Assembly (NCBI RefSeq): GCF_963676685.1
Contig: NC_092349.1
Location: forward strand, 55,379,232 to 55,443,231
Direction of reading: 5' to 3'
DNA length: 64,000 bases
From: Mytilus edulis
Lineage: Eukaryota > Mollusca > Bivalvia > Mytilida > Mytilidae
Shown: positions 11,100 to 22,259 of the stretch, in pieces
How the letters are laid out: the number at the start of each line of letters is the position of its first letter
Numbering within the stretch: position 1 is the stretch's first letter
Position numbers and translations under genes: made by a program
Notes under the pieces: model-generated
Told to the model about the DNA's origin: nothing
Database searches by the model: none
What the model saw: the letters and a program-made list of their open reading frames with translations, nothing else

Positions 11100-11600
11100 T
11101 TCATTTTTTTTAATGCATTATTTTTAACATTGTGACGAATAGCACGTGCAGTCGTAGCTATTGTATTTTACTTATCATGTTTACACGGAAATAAAATATG
11201 ATATATTTGAATGTCTCGCGATTGTTGTCAAAATTACGGATTCTAATGAAACATTCATAGAATTTAATGATTCTTGTTATAATTTTATTTGGGTGTACAA
11301 GTGTTGACCGAACACATTTGTATGGAGCGCGGAAGTTGTTTGTTTGTTTTTCAATGCACTATTTCAACATTGCCCTTACCGAAATATAAGCCCTACGGCA
11401 AACACTTGCCGTAATCTTGCAGCAAACATTTGCTGCAAACTTGCCGCAACCATTCTACCATGCAAATGAAGGTCGCGGCAAGCTTGCTGCAAACATAATT
11501 ATGCAAATTAGATTTGCCGCAAGATTGCGGCAATTCTTTGCTGCAAGCTTGCGGCAATTGTTTGTTGCAAACTTGCTGCAAACTTGCAGGAACTACACAT
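11100..11600. repeat. Diverged block plus 'cttgcggcaa' palindromic cluster
   Basis: 11140-11290 is a diverged direct copy of 14565-14730 (shared 'atagcac.tgca' and 'agtc.tagct.ttgta'). 11390-11600 is packed with imperfect 'gcaagcttgcggcaa' motifs that are self-complementary. A similar cluster lies at 14260-14550. ORFs here arise from the repeat. Confidence 0.5.
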
Positions 11601-12589
11601 ATACAAATGTCATGTGTGTAGACACATTCAATTTATCTCTTTCAAATTACACAGCAGCATTTTAAAAAAGTCAATTCCTGCCTGTATACAAACAGTCATT
11701 GAAAGAATTCTTGCAAACTTATGAGATTTATAGAAATACATACATGTATTACATGCATTTGAGTTTTGAAAAAGGGGGCAGGGGTCATTCTCAAATGACA
11801 TCATATACCTGTATTAAGAAATGAAAAAGGATAAATCTCAAATGTGTATTGAGTATAACGCTAGGTTATAATTGCATTCCAGAATTGAACTTAATTTTAA
11901 TAAACATGGTACAGTACATCAGTTACAAAATTCAAACTTATACTAGAACACACCCGCGAAATCGCGGGTATATACAGCTTGTAAACTGTTGTAGGATGAA
12001 TTTTTGTAAAAGATATTATGACTGGAGAATTTCATATAAGGTATCAAAAGCCCTCTCCCTTTTTTCCAAAGTCCGTTATGTGATTCCTTTCTGTTAAATT
12101 CAATTATTTTTCGTGTTTCTGGCCTTACACCACAATTATTCTTCCCCTTTAATTGCTACAATGTATTTTTTGGTAAAAGTCAAATTAAATTAAAAATTTG
12201 CACCGCTTCAAACATAAAATAAATGAAACTGCTTATAGACCACTATAATATTCTAATAAAATGTGCTTCTAGGACAGTCCATTAGTGCTTTTCCTTTTGA
12301 GAGCCCTATTAACATGCCAATGGTAGGATTTGAATCTCGTATAAATTACTAAGGCTCATTTGAAGGGTGGTCTGAGGGGCCCTGATCCCCAAATCCCGGG
12401 CTTAAAAACATGAAATCCCGAGGTAAGTATTTAAACGAAATTCATATCCCGACATCCCGTAAAGATCAATCCCGTAATTCCGAGCTTAAAAACACCCGAT
12501 CCCGACGTCCCGAATAAATCCTGCCTCCCTCTTATCTCTACCTTACTTTCATTTTGGCCAAATCACTACTTTCACTTTAAACAATAAAT
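11601..12589. other. No gene recognised; repeat remnants
   Basis: Contains 'cacccgcgaaatcgcgggta' (about 11950), a mussel repeat signature also seen near 47575 in altered form. A 'atcccg' motif is iterated at 12395-12530. No supportable coding region. Confidence 0.35.
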
Positions 12590-12970
12590 TTGTATGCCCC
12601 ACTTATGGGAATTATGTTTTCTAGTCTGTTTGTCCGTTCGTTCGTTCGTTCGTCCTTTTGTCCTGCTTCAGGTTAAAGTTTTCACTTTCAACAATAAATT
12701 TTGATGTCCCATTTATGGGACTTATGTTTTCTAGTCTGTTCGTCCGTTCGTTCGTTCGTCCGTCCGTCTGTCCCGCTTCAGGTTAAAGTTTTTGATGAAG
12801 TTGAAGTCCAACCAACTCGAAACTTAGTAAATATGTTCCCTATGATATGATATTTCTAATTTTAATGCCAAATTAGAGATTTTACCCCATTTCACGGTCC
12901 ACTAAACATAGTAAATGATAGTGTCGATGTCGCATCCGTATACTATGCACACATTCTTGTTTCCATATGT
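12590..12970 (+). repeat. Dispersed 'tgcccca...gttcgttcg' repeat, partly duplicated
   Basis: Two partial heads ('atgggaattatgttttctag' near 12603 and a similar one near 12715) are followed by runs of 'cgttcgttcg'. They lead into 'ttgaagtccaacca' and 'aacttgaaac'-like blocks. It belongs to the same family as 17285-18257. Confidence 0.6.
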
Positions 12971-13554
12971 TTTACTTATTTCAATATATATATGCAACTG
13001 GTATGACCCCTTAGATAGTAAATATTTCAGAAAACAGTATACAGAATACAGAGAGTCTCTGTATATAATAGTAGTATAATCGTAGTTTATAGGTGGATAA
13101 ACGCGAAAACATAATTGTTTCTAAGAAGGTATAATAATTGTGGTTCTTGGGATCTAAAAACCATGATATGGAAAACGCTCTGATTGGCTTATTTATTTTT
13201 CAATATTGTAATCTATCATACGATTGGTTGGTCTTGTGCATGTTTAAAACCGGAACTCTTATCTACGACTAAAAGTCGATCTGATAACGGAAACAATATC
13301 CGGACACCTATTTTGTCGTTTTTCTCCCAAAATAACTCAATCTAAATAATCATAAGAATGGATGACAAATGCGACTATGCATGTTACCTAAAGAACACAG
13401 AGGCATGATGATTAATTTATTGTGGAAGGAAGAGAACGACACACAAAATGAGGTCTTCTCGTTTAATAGTATAGATAATAGCTACACTTTTTCAAACACA
13501 CATACATGTATGTATAGTTGCATACTTAATTATGTATGATGATGACATTAATTA
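12971..13554. other. No gene recognised
   Basis: AT-rich, with short simple-sequence tracts and no ORF of note. Nothing further supportable. Confidence 0.3.
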
Positions 13555-14062
13555 ATATATGTGTTCTCCAATTTATTTATATTGTAGTCCTGTGGTGTTG
13601 AGTTGTCATTTTAATGTTATATTTCACATGGCTATAAAAGAGGGAGGTTTGGCATGCCACAAAACCAGGTTCAACCCACCATTTTTTCCTTTAAAAATGT
13701 CCTGTACCAAGTCAGGAATATGGCCATTGTTATATTATAGTTCGTTTCTGTGTGTGTTTCATTTTAACGTTGCGTCGTTTGTTTTCTCTTATTTTTGAGT
13801 GTAAATTCAAATTGCGATAAGACGTGTCACGGTACTTGTCTATCCTAAATTCATGTATTTGGTTTTGATGTTATATTTGTTATTCACGTGGGTTTTTGTC
13901 TGATGCTTGGTCCGTTTTTGTGTGTGTTACATTGTAGTGTTGTGTCGTTGTTCTCCTCTTATGTTTAATGCGTTTCCCTCAGTTTTAGTTTGTTACCCCG
14001 ATTTTGTTTTTTGTCCATGGATTTATGAGTTTGAACAGCGGTATACTACTGTTGCCTTTTTT
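13555..14062 (+). repeat. Dispersed bivalve repeat ending 'gtatactactgttgcc'
   Basis: Two diverged sub-blocks (about 13735-13790 and 13905-13960) share 'gttgcgtcgtt' or 'gttgtgtcgtt' with 'tctcttat'. The element ends 'gaacagcggtatactactg', a terminal signature I recognise as extremely common in mussels. The 79-aa ORF inside is not considered real. Confidence 0.65.
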
Positions 14063-14259
14063 TAAAACATGCAGTTCTATGCATGAATTATTTGTACTTA
14101 CAAAATTACATACTGAATATCCTATATTATAGAACCAAAATGCCTTCTTTATCTCTTATATATGAAATGCATTTTCCAAACACAACCAGCATGACCTAGC
14201 CACAATTTCAAATTGTTAGCTTCCAGGAAGTGCCAACAAGGTATGCCCAGTCAATATTG

Positions 14260-14740
14260 TGTAATTCTTGCAATGTTCTTGTAAACATATATAATGGTCA
14301 AAGTTTTCTGCAATTTTGCGGCAAACATATAGAATGGTTAAAGTTTTCTGCAATCTTGCGGCAAACATTCTTTATTATCTTAAACTTTCTGGCAATCTTT
14401 CGGCAAACATTGATGTTTCTGCAAACTTGCCACAAGCTTGCAGCAAAAAGCTGCATGCAATGTTTGCCGGAAGTTTGCAGCTAGCGGCAAACATCTGCAA
14501 ACACTATTTTCTGTGTTCCCGCAAACTTTTTGTTTGCCGCAAGCAAACAATTTAGTTCCACAAGGGTGTCACTGATAGCACATGCACCCAGTCATAGCTG
14601 TTGTAATTTACAAGGAAATTGAATATGATCTTGGAGTGCATCTCAGTTATTGCCAGCCAATCAAAAGCCAATCAAAAGTAAGGATTATGATCGATTTTAC
14701 GAATCGTTATAATTTGGTCACATTCTTTTCAAGTTAAGAT
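14260..14740. repeat. Second 'tgcggcaaac' cluster and diverged block
   Basis: 14260-14550 repeats 'tcttgcggcaaacat' and 'cttgc.gcaa' in both orientations. 14565-14730 is the diverged direct copy of 11140-11290. The pair may be ends of an old, decayed element of about 3.4 kb. Confidence 0.4.
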
Positions 14741-14906
14741 TCATTAAAGATTGTTACTTTTGTCACGGATAGAAAGTTGTCGAAAGAGAACAAGAGAGGC
14801 GATGGTCATGTCTACTATGCTTCTTCAAACGATAGGTTTTACCCGACTTTGACAATATACACGGAAACGCACCATTTAAATATTGGTACACCGAATGTTG
14901 CATCAG
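14738..14906 (+). CDS. Candidate coding exon 1, unrecognised gene
   Basis: The frame is open from 14738. Its translation ('KRGDGHVYYASSNDRFYPTL' near the middle) is not low-complexity. The right edge 'GCATCAG|gtacat' is a plausible donor, ending in phase 1. The left edge is uncertain: acceptor-like AGs occur at about 14733, 14749 and 14772. The next candidate exon joins in frame. I do not recognise the family. Evidence is splice signals and phase only. Confidence 0.3.
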
Positions 14907-15102
14907 GTACATATATGACTCATATCAATAATAAAAAAAACCGGAAACATTTTACAATCTGTACAAAAATACTGCAAAATAAATGCAAATATTTTTTTAT
15001 GATTTTCAGAGAAATGTTTTATATTGCATAAAGATAATTTAAAAAGTTTGAAAAACAAAAATTTGAAAACTGAATATGTTATATATCTATATTAATATCT
15101 AG

Positions 15103-15228
15103 ATCGTACACATATAAAACGCCAACCGGAAGCTCAAAAGGAAACTGTCGCAGTTCCGGATGAGGATTACCCCATACCTGCTCACAACATAAAACGAAAT
15201 CAAGTGGTTCCTGGTAGAACAAAGACAT
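15103..15228 (+). CDS. Candidate coding exon 2, unrecognised gene
   Basis: This 126-bp phase 1-1 exon candidate sits between 'atctag|' and a strong donor 'ACAT|gtaagtt'. Joined to exon 1 it gives an uninterrupted frame containing 'VAVPDEDYPIPAHNIKRNQ', which looks like ordinary protein. No domain is recognised. Its length is a multiple of three, as expected for a symmetric exon. Confidence 0.35.
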
Positions 15229-15916
15229 GTAAGTTAACAGTATACATGGTATATGCATTTTGAAAGGAAATTCATATCATAAAAATTCAATTATATATTC
15301 GTGTGATTATTCTAAAATATGCAAGCTAGTAAGCATTTGTCAATGAATAGAGGTTATTTAAAACCAAGGACACCTCTGAATTTCTGTATAAAATGTACTT
15401 GGGTTTCAATATTTGTAACCGGTTTAGATGCAATTTCTATTGTTCGAAGTTTGTCCTCTAACTTGAAGTATGACTGATGATACATGCAAACAAACTCAGT
15501 GGTGAACAAATGGGTGTTATGAATTATGAATACATGACAACGTAGGATATACATCTATGAGAAAATCAACATTTCAGTGATTGCTTCTGAAACAACCTTC
15601 CTCAAGCATATTTGTGTCCAAATTTTAATGAGCGAATGTTATTACAATTTTGTGGGCACCAAAATCAAAAAAGAACTGATAATTAATACGCTCAAGACAA
15701 AATTTTACAAAGGAATTGCTCATGATCATTTAGTTTGATATAAACGTAAAGTTATCCCATCTCACATAATGGGTAACGTACAAATATTTGAATCAATTCA
15801 AACATTGCGTAACTGTCATCTTTTGAAATAAAATCATAATTGTATATTCATTGACGTCGTATTGACGTGAGGGTGACAACGTTTATTATTACAACCACGA
15901 GTTATTATAATCAATG
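15229..15916. other. Presumed intron; left flank of a TIR element
   Basis: No coding signal. 15720-15916 is a diverged repeat also present at 36180-36385 (shared 'atttgaatcaa.tcaa' and 'tgtatattcattgacg'). Confidence 0.4.
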
Positions 15917-17243
15917 TATATGTCGTGTACATTTTATTATTTTGTACAGATTATTACTTGTACAAACATTTTATACAAGTAATTACTTGTATGAAGCCAC
16001 CATACAGGTTATTACTTGTACAAATATAATTGTACAGGTAATAACCTGTACAATTTTTGTGGAGAAAAAGATAATAACTTGTACAACTCACTATCTTTTA
16101 GTTATATTTGTTTCTCCTTATTTAAAACTCTTATCTTTGAGTTTGTTAGTCTGGAATTTTTTTTTCAATTGTTTATTAGTATTGATTATGAAATGTAAGA
16201 AGTTTACAGACGAACGGCGGACGCAAAGAAATAACATAAGCTAACATGACACCTTGAGCAAATTAAGCTAAAAAGCTTGATGCCACTTAAATACGGACTT
16301 CTGGGGACAGTGACAACGCCGTTAAAAGCAAAAATAAATTGTAACCCTTCTACTATTTTCAAACATAAATCATTACAAAAAGAAGCAAAAATGATTTGTA
16401 ACCCTTCTACCATTTTTTTCCAAACATAAATCATTAAAAGTTGCATACATTATATCATATATTGGAAACAAAAGTCAAGCCTAATAGATTAGATATCACG
16501 TTTGCATACGACAAGGACGCATGACATCTGTAATTACCCAACAAGTTCAATCTTTTGTCTTTACATTTGCCTGTCTTACAGCCACCTCGACAGCTGCAGT
16601 GAACATGTCCTTAGCCACAACTTAAAGAAAGCAGTTGTACATCTTTCCTGCAGTTAACCTCAGAGTTTGCTCTTTCGACGGACCCCTAACTTTGAGGGTA
16701 ACGTGGTCTACCATGCACCAATTTTAGCTCTGTCCAAAAATGTTTAAGTTCTGTATTTACATTAGACGTACATTCACTTCAATTATCACTTTGCAGAATA
16801 TGTGGAGCTCCCAAAGGTAAAAAAAGTCAGTGAGTTGGTAAGCCACTCCAGCTGCTCTTTTTGTCTTGAAGTACACTGAATTATTTGGTGATCCTGGTAG
16901 TGCATGATCCACTTGGTTTCAGAGCGACTTTTTTTCAAAACACACTGTTCACACATCTGAATGAAATAGTTATCAAAGGTACCAGGATTATTGAAAGTTT
17001 ATACCTTTTGGCTAAGTTATAAATTATTTGTTAAAAGAGAGAACTTCAAATAGACTAAGGTAAAATAATGATTTGTACGAGTTATTATCTTTTTCTCAGT
17101 AAAAATTGTACTAGTAATTACTTGTACAATTGTATTTGTGCAAGTAATAGCCTGTATGATGGCTTCATACAAGTAATTACTTATATAAATTTTTTGTACA
17201 GGTAATAACCTGTACAAAATAATAACATGTACACGACATATAT
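15917..17243. mobile_element. 1.33-kb TIR element with 'tacaagtaattacttgta' palindromes
   Basis: Inverted repeats of about 180 bp at 15917-16095 and 17064-17243 start 'tatgtcgtgtaca'. They are packed with self-complementary motifs such as 'caagtaattacttg' and 'acaggtaataacctgt'. The paralogous repeat at 36380 lacks the element and reads straight through 'atgtatatatataat', so insertion into a TA-rich target (TA duplication likely) is supported. No transposase is present. Interior 16330-16440 has a 64-bp direct duplication ('gtaacccttctac'). Confidence 0.7.
16582..16625 (+). CDS. Candidate terminal exon 3, inside a TIR element
   Basis: An excellent acceptor ('tttgcctgtcttacag') precedes 44 bases that continue the phase of exon 2 and reach a stop after about 15 codons (S/T/A-rich). 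It lies inside the 15.9-17.2 kb TIR element, so it may be exonised transposon sequence or coincidence. Confidence 0.2.
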
Positions 17244-17284
17244 AACAAGTTTTTATATGAAAGACCCACCAGTGACTGACGATT

Positions 17285-18257
17285 TTTTTATGCCCCACCT
17301 ACGATAGTAGAGGGGCATTATGTTTTCTGGTCTGTGGCTCCGTTCGACCGTCCGTTCGTCCGTTCGTTCGTCCCGCTTCAAGTTAAAGTTTTTGGTCAAG
17401 GTAGTTTTTGATGAAGCTGAAGTCCAATCAACTTGAAACTTAGTACACTTGTTGCTTATGATATGATCTTTCTAATTTTAAAGCCAAATTAGACTTTTGA
17501 CCCCAATTTCACTGTCCATTAAACATAGAATATGAAAGTGGGAGTTTCAGTTTAAAGTTTTTGGTCAAGGTAGTTTTTGATGAAACTGAAGTCCAATCAA
17601 CTTGAAACTTAGTAGACTTGTTGCTTATGATATGATCTTTCTAATTTTAAAGCCAAATTAGACTGTTGACCCCAATTTCACGGTCCATTGAACATAGAAA
17701 ATGAAAGTGGGAGTTTCAGGTTAGGTTTTTGGTCAAGGTAGTTTTTGGTGAAGCTGAAGTCCAATCAACTTGAAACTTAGTACACTTGTTGCTTATGATA
17801 TGATTCTTCTAATGTTAAAGCTAAATTAGACTTTTGGCCCCAATTTCACAGTCCACTTAACATAGAAAATGAAAGTGGGCGTTTCAGGTTAAAGTTTTTG
17901 GTCAAGGTAGTTTTTGATGAAACTGAAGTCCAATCAACTTGAAACTAAGTACACTTGTTGCTTATGATATGATCTTTCTAATTTTAAAGCCAAATTAGAC
18001 TTTTGACCTCAATTTCACAGTCAACATAACATAGAAAATGAAAATGGGAGTTTCAGGTTAAAGTTTTTGGTCAAAGTAGTTTTTGATGAAATTGAAGTCA
18101 AATCAACTTGAAACTTAGTACACATGTTCCCTATAGAATAATCTTTCTAATTTTAATGCCAGATTAGATTTTTATCATATTTCACGGTCCATGGAACATG
18201 GACAATGATGGAGTGGGGTATCCATGTACTTTGGACACATTCTTGTTTTTTATTAAA
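17285..18257 (+). mobile_element. Dispersed element with five ~180-bp tandem core units
   Basis: The head 'tgccccacctacgatagtag' and 'cgtccgttcgtccgttcg' lead into about five units. Each contains 'tttttggtcaaggtagtttt', 'tgaagtccaatcaacttgaa' and 'atgatatgatctttctaatt'. The end reads 'tttggacacattcttgtttt'. A tandem core of 160-200 bp in bivalve repeats recalls the oyster 'pearl' elements; that link is inference. It abuts the left edge of the nuclease array. Confidence 0.7.
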
Positions 18258-18400
18258 ATACCGGATAAAAATGTAAAGTACGAAGTCAAAGTATAAGTGT
18301 ACATCTTAACATAATAGAGAAATACGTTAATAGTGATTCTCAAAAACATGAACATTTTAGTTGATATGCCAAAACCGTATAAGATGTTCATTAACCATGT

Positions 18401-18840
18401 TATTGAAGTGTAAAGGAGGGGAGAAAGACACCAGAGGGACGGTCAAAATCATAAATCGAAAATAAACTGACAAAGCCATGGCTAAAAATGAAAAAGACAA
18501 ACAAACAAACAAAAGTACACATGACACAACATAGAAAACTAAAGAATAAGCAACACGAACCCACGCAAAAACCGGGGGTGATCTCAGGTACTCCGGAAGG
18601 GTAAGCAGATCCTGCTCCACATGTGACACCCGTCTTGTTGCTCATGTTATAAAATATTCGGTAAATAGTCTTATTCGGTAGGTCACATTCATTAAATGGA
18701 AGGGGATTAGAGTTAAGACGCATGGAACATATCCGATATCATCTGTGAAACGGTCATTCCATAAAGGTCAACCAACTCGTGATGGCGTCTGTAAAAATTA
18801 CGACGGGATGATTTTAACTTCACTATTTGAACTCTAGGTA
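18401..18840 (-). mobile_element. Dispersed mussel element inserted in unit A
   Basis: Units B-E read continuously across the position where unit A carries this 440-bp block, so it is an insertion. The block contains 'gtaagcagatcctgctccac', 'attcggtaggtcacattcat' and 'gtcaaccaactcgtgatggc', familiar from very abundant mussel repeats. On the minus strand it encodes a short peptide including 'CGAGSAYPSG', similar to the C-terminal part of the short ORFs in units B-E ('CRTGTAYTSG'). Functional meaning is unknown. Confidence 0.65.
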
Positions 18841-19299
18841 CAGTCTTCTAGAAATATACTACAATGTCACACATATTCATATTACTACAACATCATATAC
18901 CGGTATAGTAGCTACTATAAAGCATCTTTATTGACTAATGCAAATACCAATTGAAGTGCAGGCAAGATAATACAACTACCCGACAAGTAACAGAATGCAC
19001 GACCAGCAATGAATTAATGAAGGAACCACAAATATTTACTAGTAAACAATATAAACCAGTGAGATGGCAGACATGTTGTGAAAAATATTATAACCCTACT
19101 GCAATGAAAAAAAAACCAACAGCTAAAACAACAAAAAAACTAATGAAAATAAAACAAAATCATAGCTTACTTACATTTATGATGCAACCGCAAGAGGTAT
19201 ATACTCTAAGTATCTTGCATATTATTGAGAATATAACAAAAGTACATAAATATATCTTAAGGTTAATTTAATTATATGAACATAAATGAACATATTTAT

Positions 19300-19975
19300 T
19301 GAAACACACTAAAAAATACATGCTACCTTGTAAATAAATTAATATATACTCCTAAGGTAGCAATTCACAGTAAGGAGTTCAGTTTGGCGTTTTGGCCATG
19401 GTGAACTTTTTGGATATAAAAGTTTTTGTGCAATAAAATTGATATTAAGATAGCTGAAGAATACTATAGCCTTCAAGTGGGTTTATGTGACCTTCAAGAT
19501 TATTTTGTGCATGTTTTATGAACCGTTTTTGCTCATTCGTACCGCCCATAGGTCAAGTAATTATTGTAGTGTTTTTCAACAAATAATTGACACTCGAAAT
19601 ATTCAATTGAATTTTATGGAAAATGAGGTGAAATGTATATGATTTATTTTTGACATCTTAATAGATAAATGTAATATAGTTTCAGAAAAGATATCAATGG
19701 ATATAAATTAAAAATTTCTCTGTACCAAATTTTGGGGACTTTCGTGACATTTTAACCCTCCTTCTCATTATTGTGTATCAAATAAATTCAGATTGTTGCC
19801 ATGTTACACCATTTCAATTATTGGAAATCAATTATATGGCAGGTGTTTTTTCCATATACATGTACATACATAACACATTGAGCATTATTTGTTATAAAGC
19901 AAGGGAAAGAGGGTGATTAAAAATTATGAGTGGCAATTTTAAGGTTTTTTTTTGACGAGATGTGTGTTGCTACCT
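19300..19975. repeat. Non-homologous stretch replacing the nuclease 3' end in unit A
   Basis: Between unit-like sequence at 18850-19290 and the nuclease remnant at 19988, unit A carries about 650 bp absent from B-E. It starts near an imperfect inverted repeat ('gctacctt...aaggtagc', 19322-19361) and ends near 'gttgctacctaaac'. The two 'gctacc' ends suggest an inserted element. Conserved-looking text 'cgtaccgcccataggtcaag' hints at a repeat family. Confidence 0.4.
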
Positions 19976-19987
19976 AAACAAAGAAGT

Positions 19988-20904
19988 CTACTTTATAATG
20001 AAGCGAGTGTCGGTACTTGCAATCTCGTTTATAATACTGTCCGCTTTAGTACGGTTGCACAGACAATTTTCTACTGTGTTTCCATTTACATCCGTGTAAT
20101 CTGCAAAGAGTTTAATTGAAAAAGTTGGTAAAAACTTCTGTATTGTATAGATTGAAACTAAGGGTACAGCTTTGTTTTCACCTATAAATCCTGCCGACCA
20201 TCCTTCTGTTAAGAGGTCGTCCTTCGCACCTGAGGAATCACAGCATACGGCTGTCCAGTAGTGATCAGGTACATTCACTCTTCCATCACTAATGAACCTA
20301 CTATTGCTTGGTAGAACGCCAGTGATAAAATAACGTCTTGCTCCTACAAAATTGCAATCCCTTTTTGTGATGTCATACAGAGTGGTTTAAAAAACATTCC
20401 ATATTCCTTGATTAAATGAAGAGACTTGAGGTGCGATATTGGTATTTGTCGCTTTTCTACTACCTTCCGTTTCGCAATGGTATAGCTGTGGATTCAAATG
20501 TCCCCTATCATAACCGCTACGTGTGTAATCGACATTTACTGCTTGTTTTCTCCCGAAAGTTGCTATATTGTTGTTTGCTTTGTTGATTTCTAGCATATTT
20601 GGATTTTTTTGTCGGCTAGTTGAGGCTCAACAAACCATTTCTTATACCGGTTGCAGCACTTATCAAACGACAATGTGTATGCGCTATAGTGTGGAATTCT
20701 GTTAGTTGTGTCATATTCAGTAGCGTAATAATATCGGTTTTGGAGTCGTTGACAGATTTGGGTTGAACGGACCAGTCCTTTCAACATTGGTGCAGTGTTC
20801 ATGTAGAAAAACTTATCTATACATTTTGCAAACTTTGGAGTTACTTCTAGTTTTACAAAATTGAAAGATAGGAAAAAAACGACAGATTCCATTATATTCA
20901 TCAT
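19988..20904 (-). pseudogene. Secreted NUC/ENDOD1-like endonuclease, pseudogene (unit A)
   Basis: Clearly a copy of the nuclease in units B-E. It keeps the signal-peptide region from the ATG at 20904 and the 'DRGHLNP' catalytic motif. It is disabled in several ways. A frameshift lies in an A-run near 20607 after 'LADKK'. The codon for the active-site Glu of the FNQGIWNVF-E motif has become TAA (about 20390). A Lys codon near the end has become TAG (about 19988), and the last ~25 codons are gone. Two codons are also lost after 'RKATN'. Reading frames between the lesions remain clearly related to the intact copies, so decay is fairly recent. Confidence 0.88.
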
Positions 20905-21268
20905 TGTGTGCAATATATCTGCCTGAAAAAAACCCCAATAAGAATATTTGATATTGTGCAACCGGATATATAAATAATGAATCAGTATCTGGTTATAGTA
21001 TTAAATTCTTTAAGTATTTCCACCTTTCTGTGTAAATACCTTTTGGTTTTGTTCGGATTATTGTCATATGATATCGAATATTTGTTTTGATTTTGAAACT
21101 TATCCTGCTTAAACTCTTTTCTTTGTAAGAGGTGCACCCCTCGTGTCATCGTTTCTCGTCGGTTACCAAAGTTATATCATTATTATACCTTGGTCAGTTC
21201 TGACTGAAGCGATCCAGCGACATATGATAGGTGTTATTTCCCCTTATTTCCTAAGTCGCAAAGACCTG

Positions 21269-21392
21269 GCTGATATGCATAAAACCACTTAAGTTAAGAT
21301 TTCCAATCGTGGTACTAATTTATCGTAGGACATGTAGAAAAATCCGTCCGTTCGGAACAAATCTTAACTTAAGTAGTTTTATGCATATCAGC
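21269..21392. repeat. Palindromic upstream element, unit A
   Basis: Inverted arms 'gctgatatgcataaaac...' and its complement, with 'acttaagttaagatt' in the stems, about 400 bp upstream of the nuclease ATG. MITE-like. Present in units A, B, D and E. Confidence 0.65.
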
Positions 21393-21678
21393 TGATACCA
21401 AATGCAAGTCATTAAAAATCATTGGATATAACTCGGAATCTGATATCGAGGTCATATGTCAATATTATGTCATTATGATTATGTTGTTTTCCATTCAATT
21501 AATGTGTTTGATATGTTTGATATGTTTGAACTTTTGATTTTGCCATTTGATAAGAGACTTTCCGTTTTGAATTTTCCTTGGAGTTCGGTATTTTTGTTAT
21601 TTTACTTTTTGTTATCGCGTCTCTTGTGTCTATAAAGTATAAGTATAAATAGATGTTAAGGTTTTGGCAATGCTCATT

Positions 21679-21856
21679 TGATACATTTAGTTGAATCAAT
21701 CATATGACTTCTTATAGGTGTTATTACCACTGAAATGTTGATACATTTAGTTGAATCAATCATATGACTTCTTATAGGTGTTATTACCACTGAAATGTTG
21801 ATACATTTAGTTGAATCAATCATATGACTTCTTATAGGTGTTATTACCACTGAAAT
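21679..21856. repeat. 60-bp tandem repeat, 3 copies (unit A)
   Basis: The unit contains 'tgatacatttagttgaatca' and 'ggtgttattaccactgaaat'. The three copies are virtually identical. The period is 60 bp, so no frame is broken by copy number. Confidence 0.9.
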
Positions 21857-21859
21857 GTT

Positions 21860-22259
21860 TTAAGGATATTCGCTCCTCTTGTTTTTGAATATTTTGAAAC
21901 ATTTTCTGAATCCTCTGGTTTTATCCATGTAGTGCCATTTAAACAAAAAATCCCCGCTAACCCCTACTTTTCTTTTCATAATTTTATTACACATAGTTAA
22001 AAAAGACATCATATTTAAAAATCCTATCAAATCCTTGTTATTTTTTCATATTTTTTGAAAAAAAGGGTGCTCATGTTAAATGTATGAAAAGTCTAGAGAG
22101 AATTATTTCCCGCCAGATTTCAATGGCTTATATCTCGAAAACAAGCACACTTACCCTTCATTTTTTCTTCTTTTTTAGTTCCTTTATATATATACTTTCA
22201 ATTCCTAACAGTCTTTTAAAAAGCTTGTTATTTTGAAACAGAGTAGCAAACATCCTTAA
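21860..22259. mobile_element. TTAA-flanked MITE, unit A
   Basis: The ends read 'TTAAGGATaTTCGCT' and 'AGCAAACATCCTTAA'. TIRs of about 15 bp with TTAA at both edges suggest a piggyBac- or Kolobok-type target. Non-coding; the interior includes 'aattatttcccgcc'. Confidence 0.65.

Noticed and set aside
11393-11665. Small ORFs in both strands at 11.4-11.7 kb
   Set aside because: They are produced by the self-complementary 'gcggcaa' motif.
18182-18723. Overlapping minus-strand ORFs as genes
   Set aside because: They fall within a dispersed repeat and the edge of the tandem-core element; only the short peptide resemblance is kept as a note.
21679-21856. CRISPR-like array
   Set aside because: Repeats are head to tail without variable spacers, and the genome is eukaryotic.
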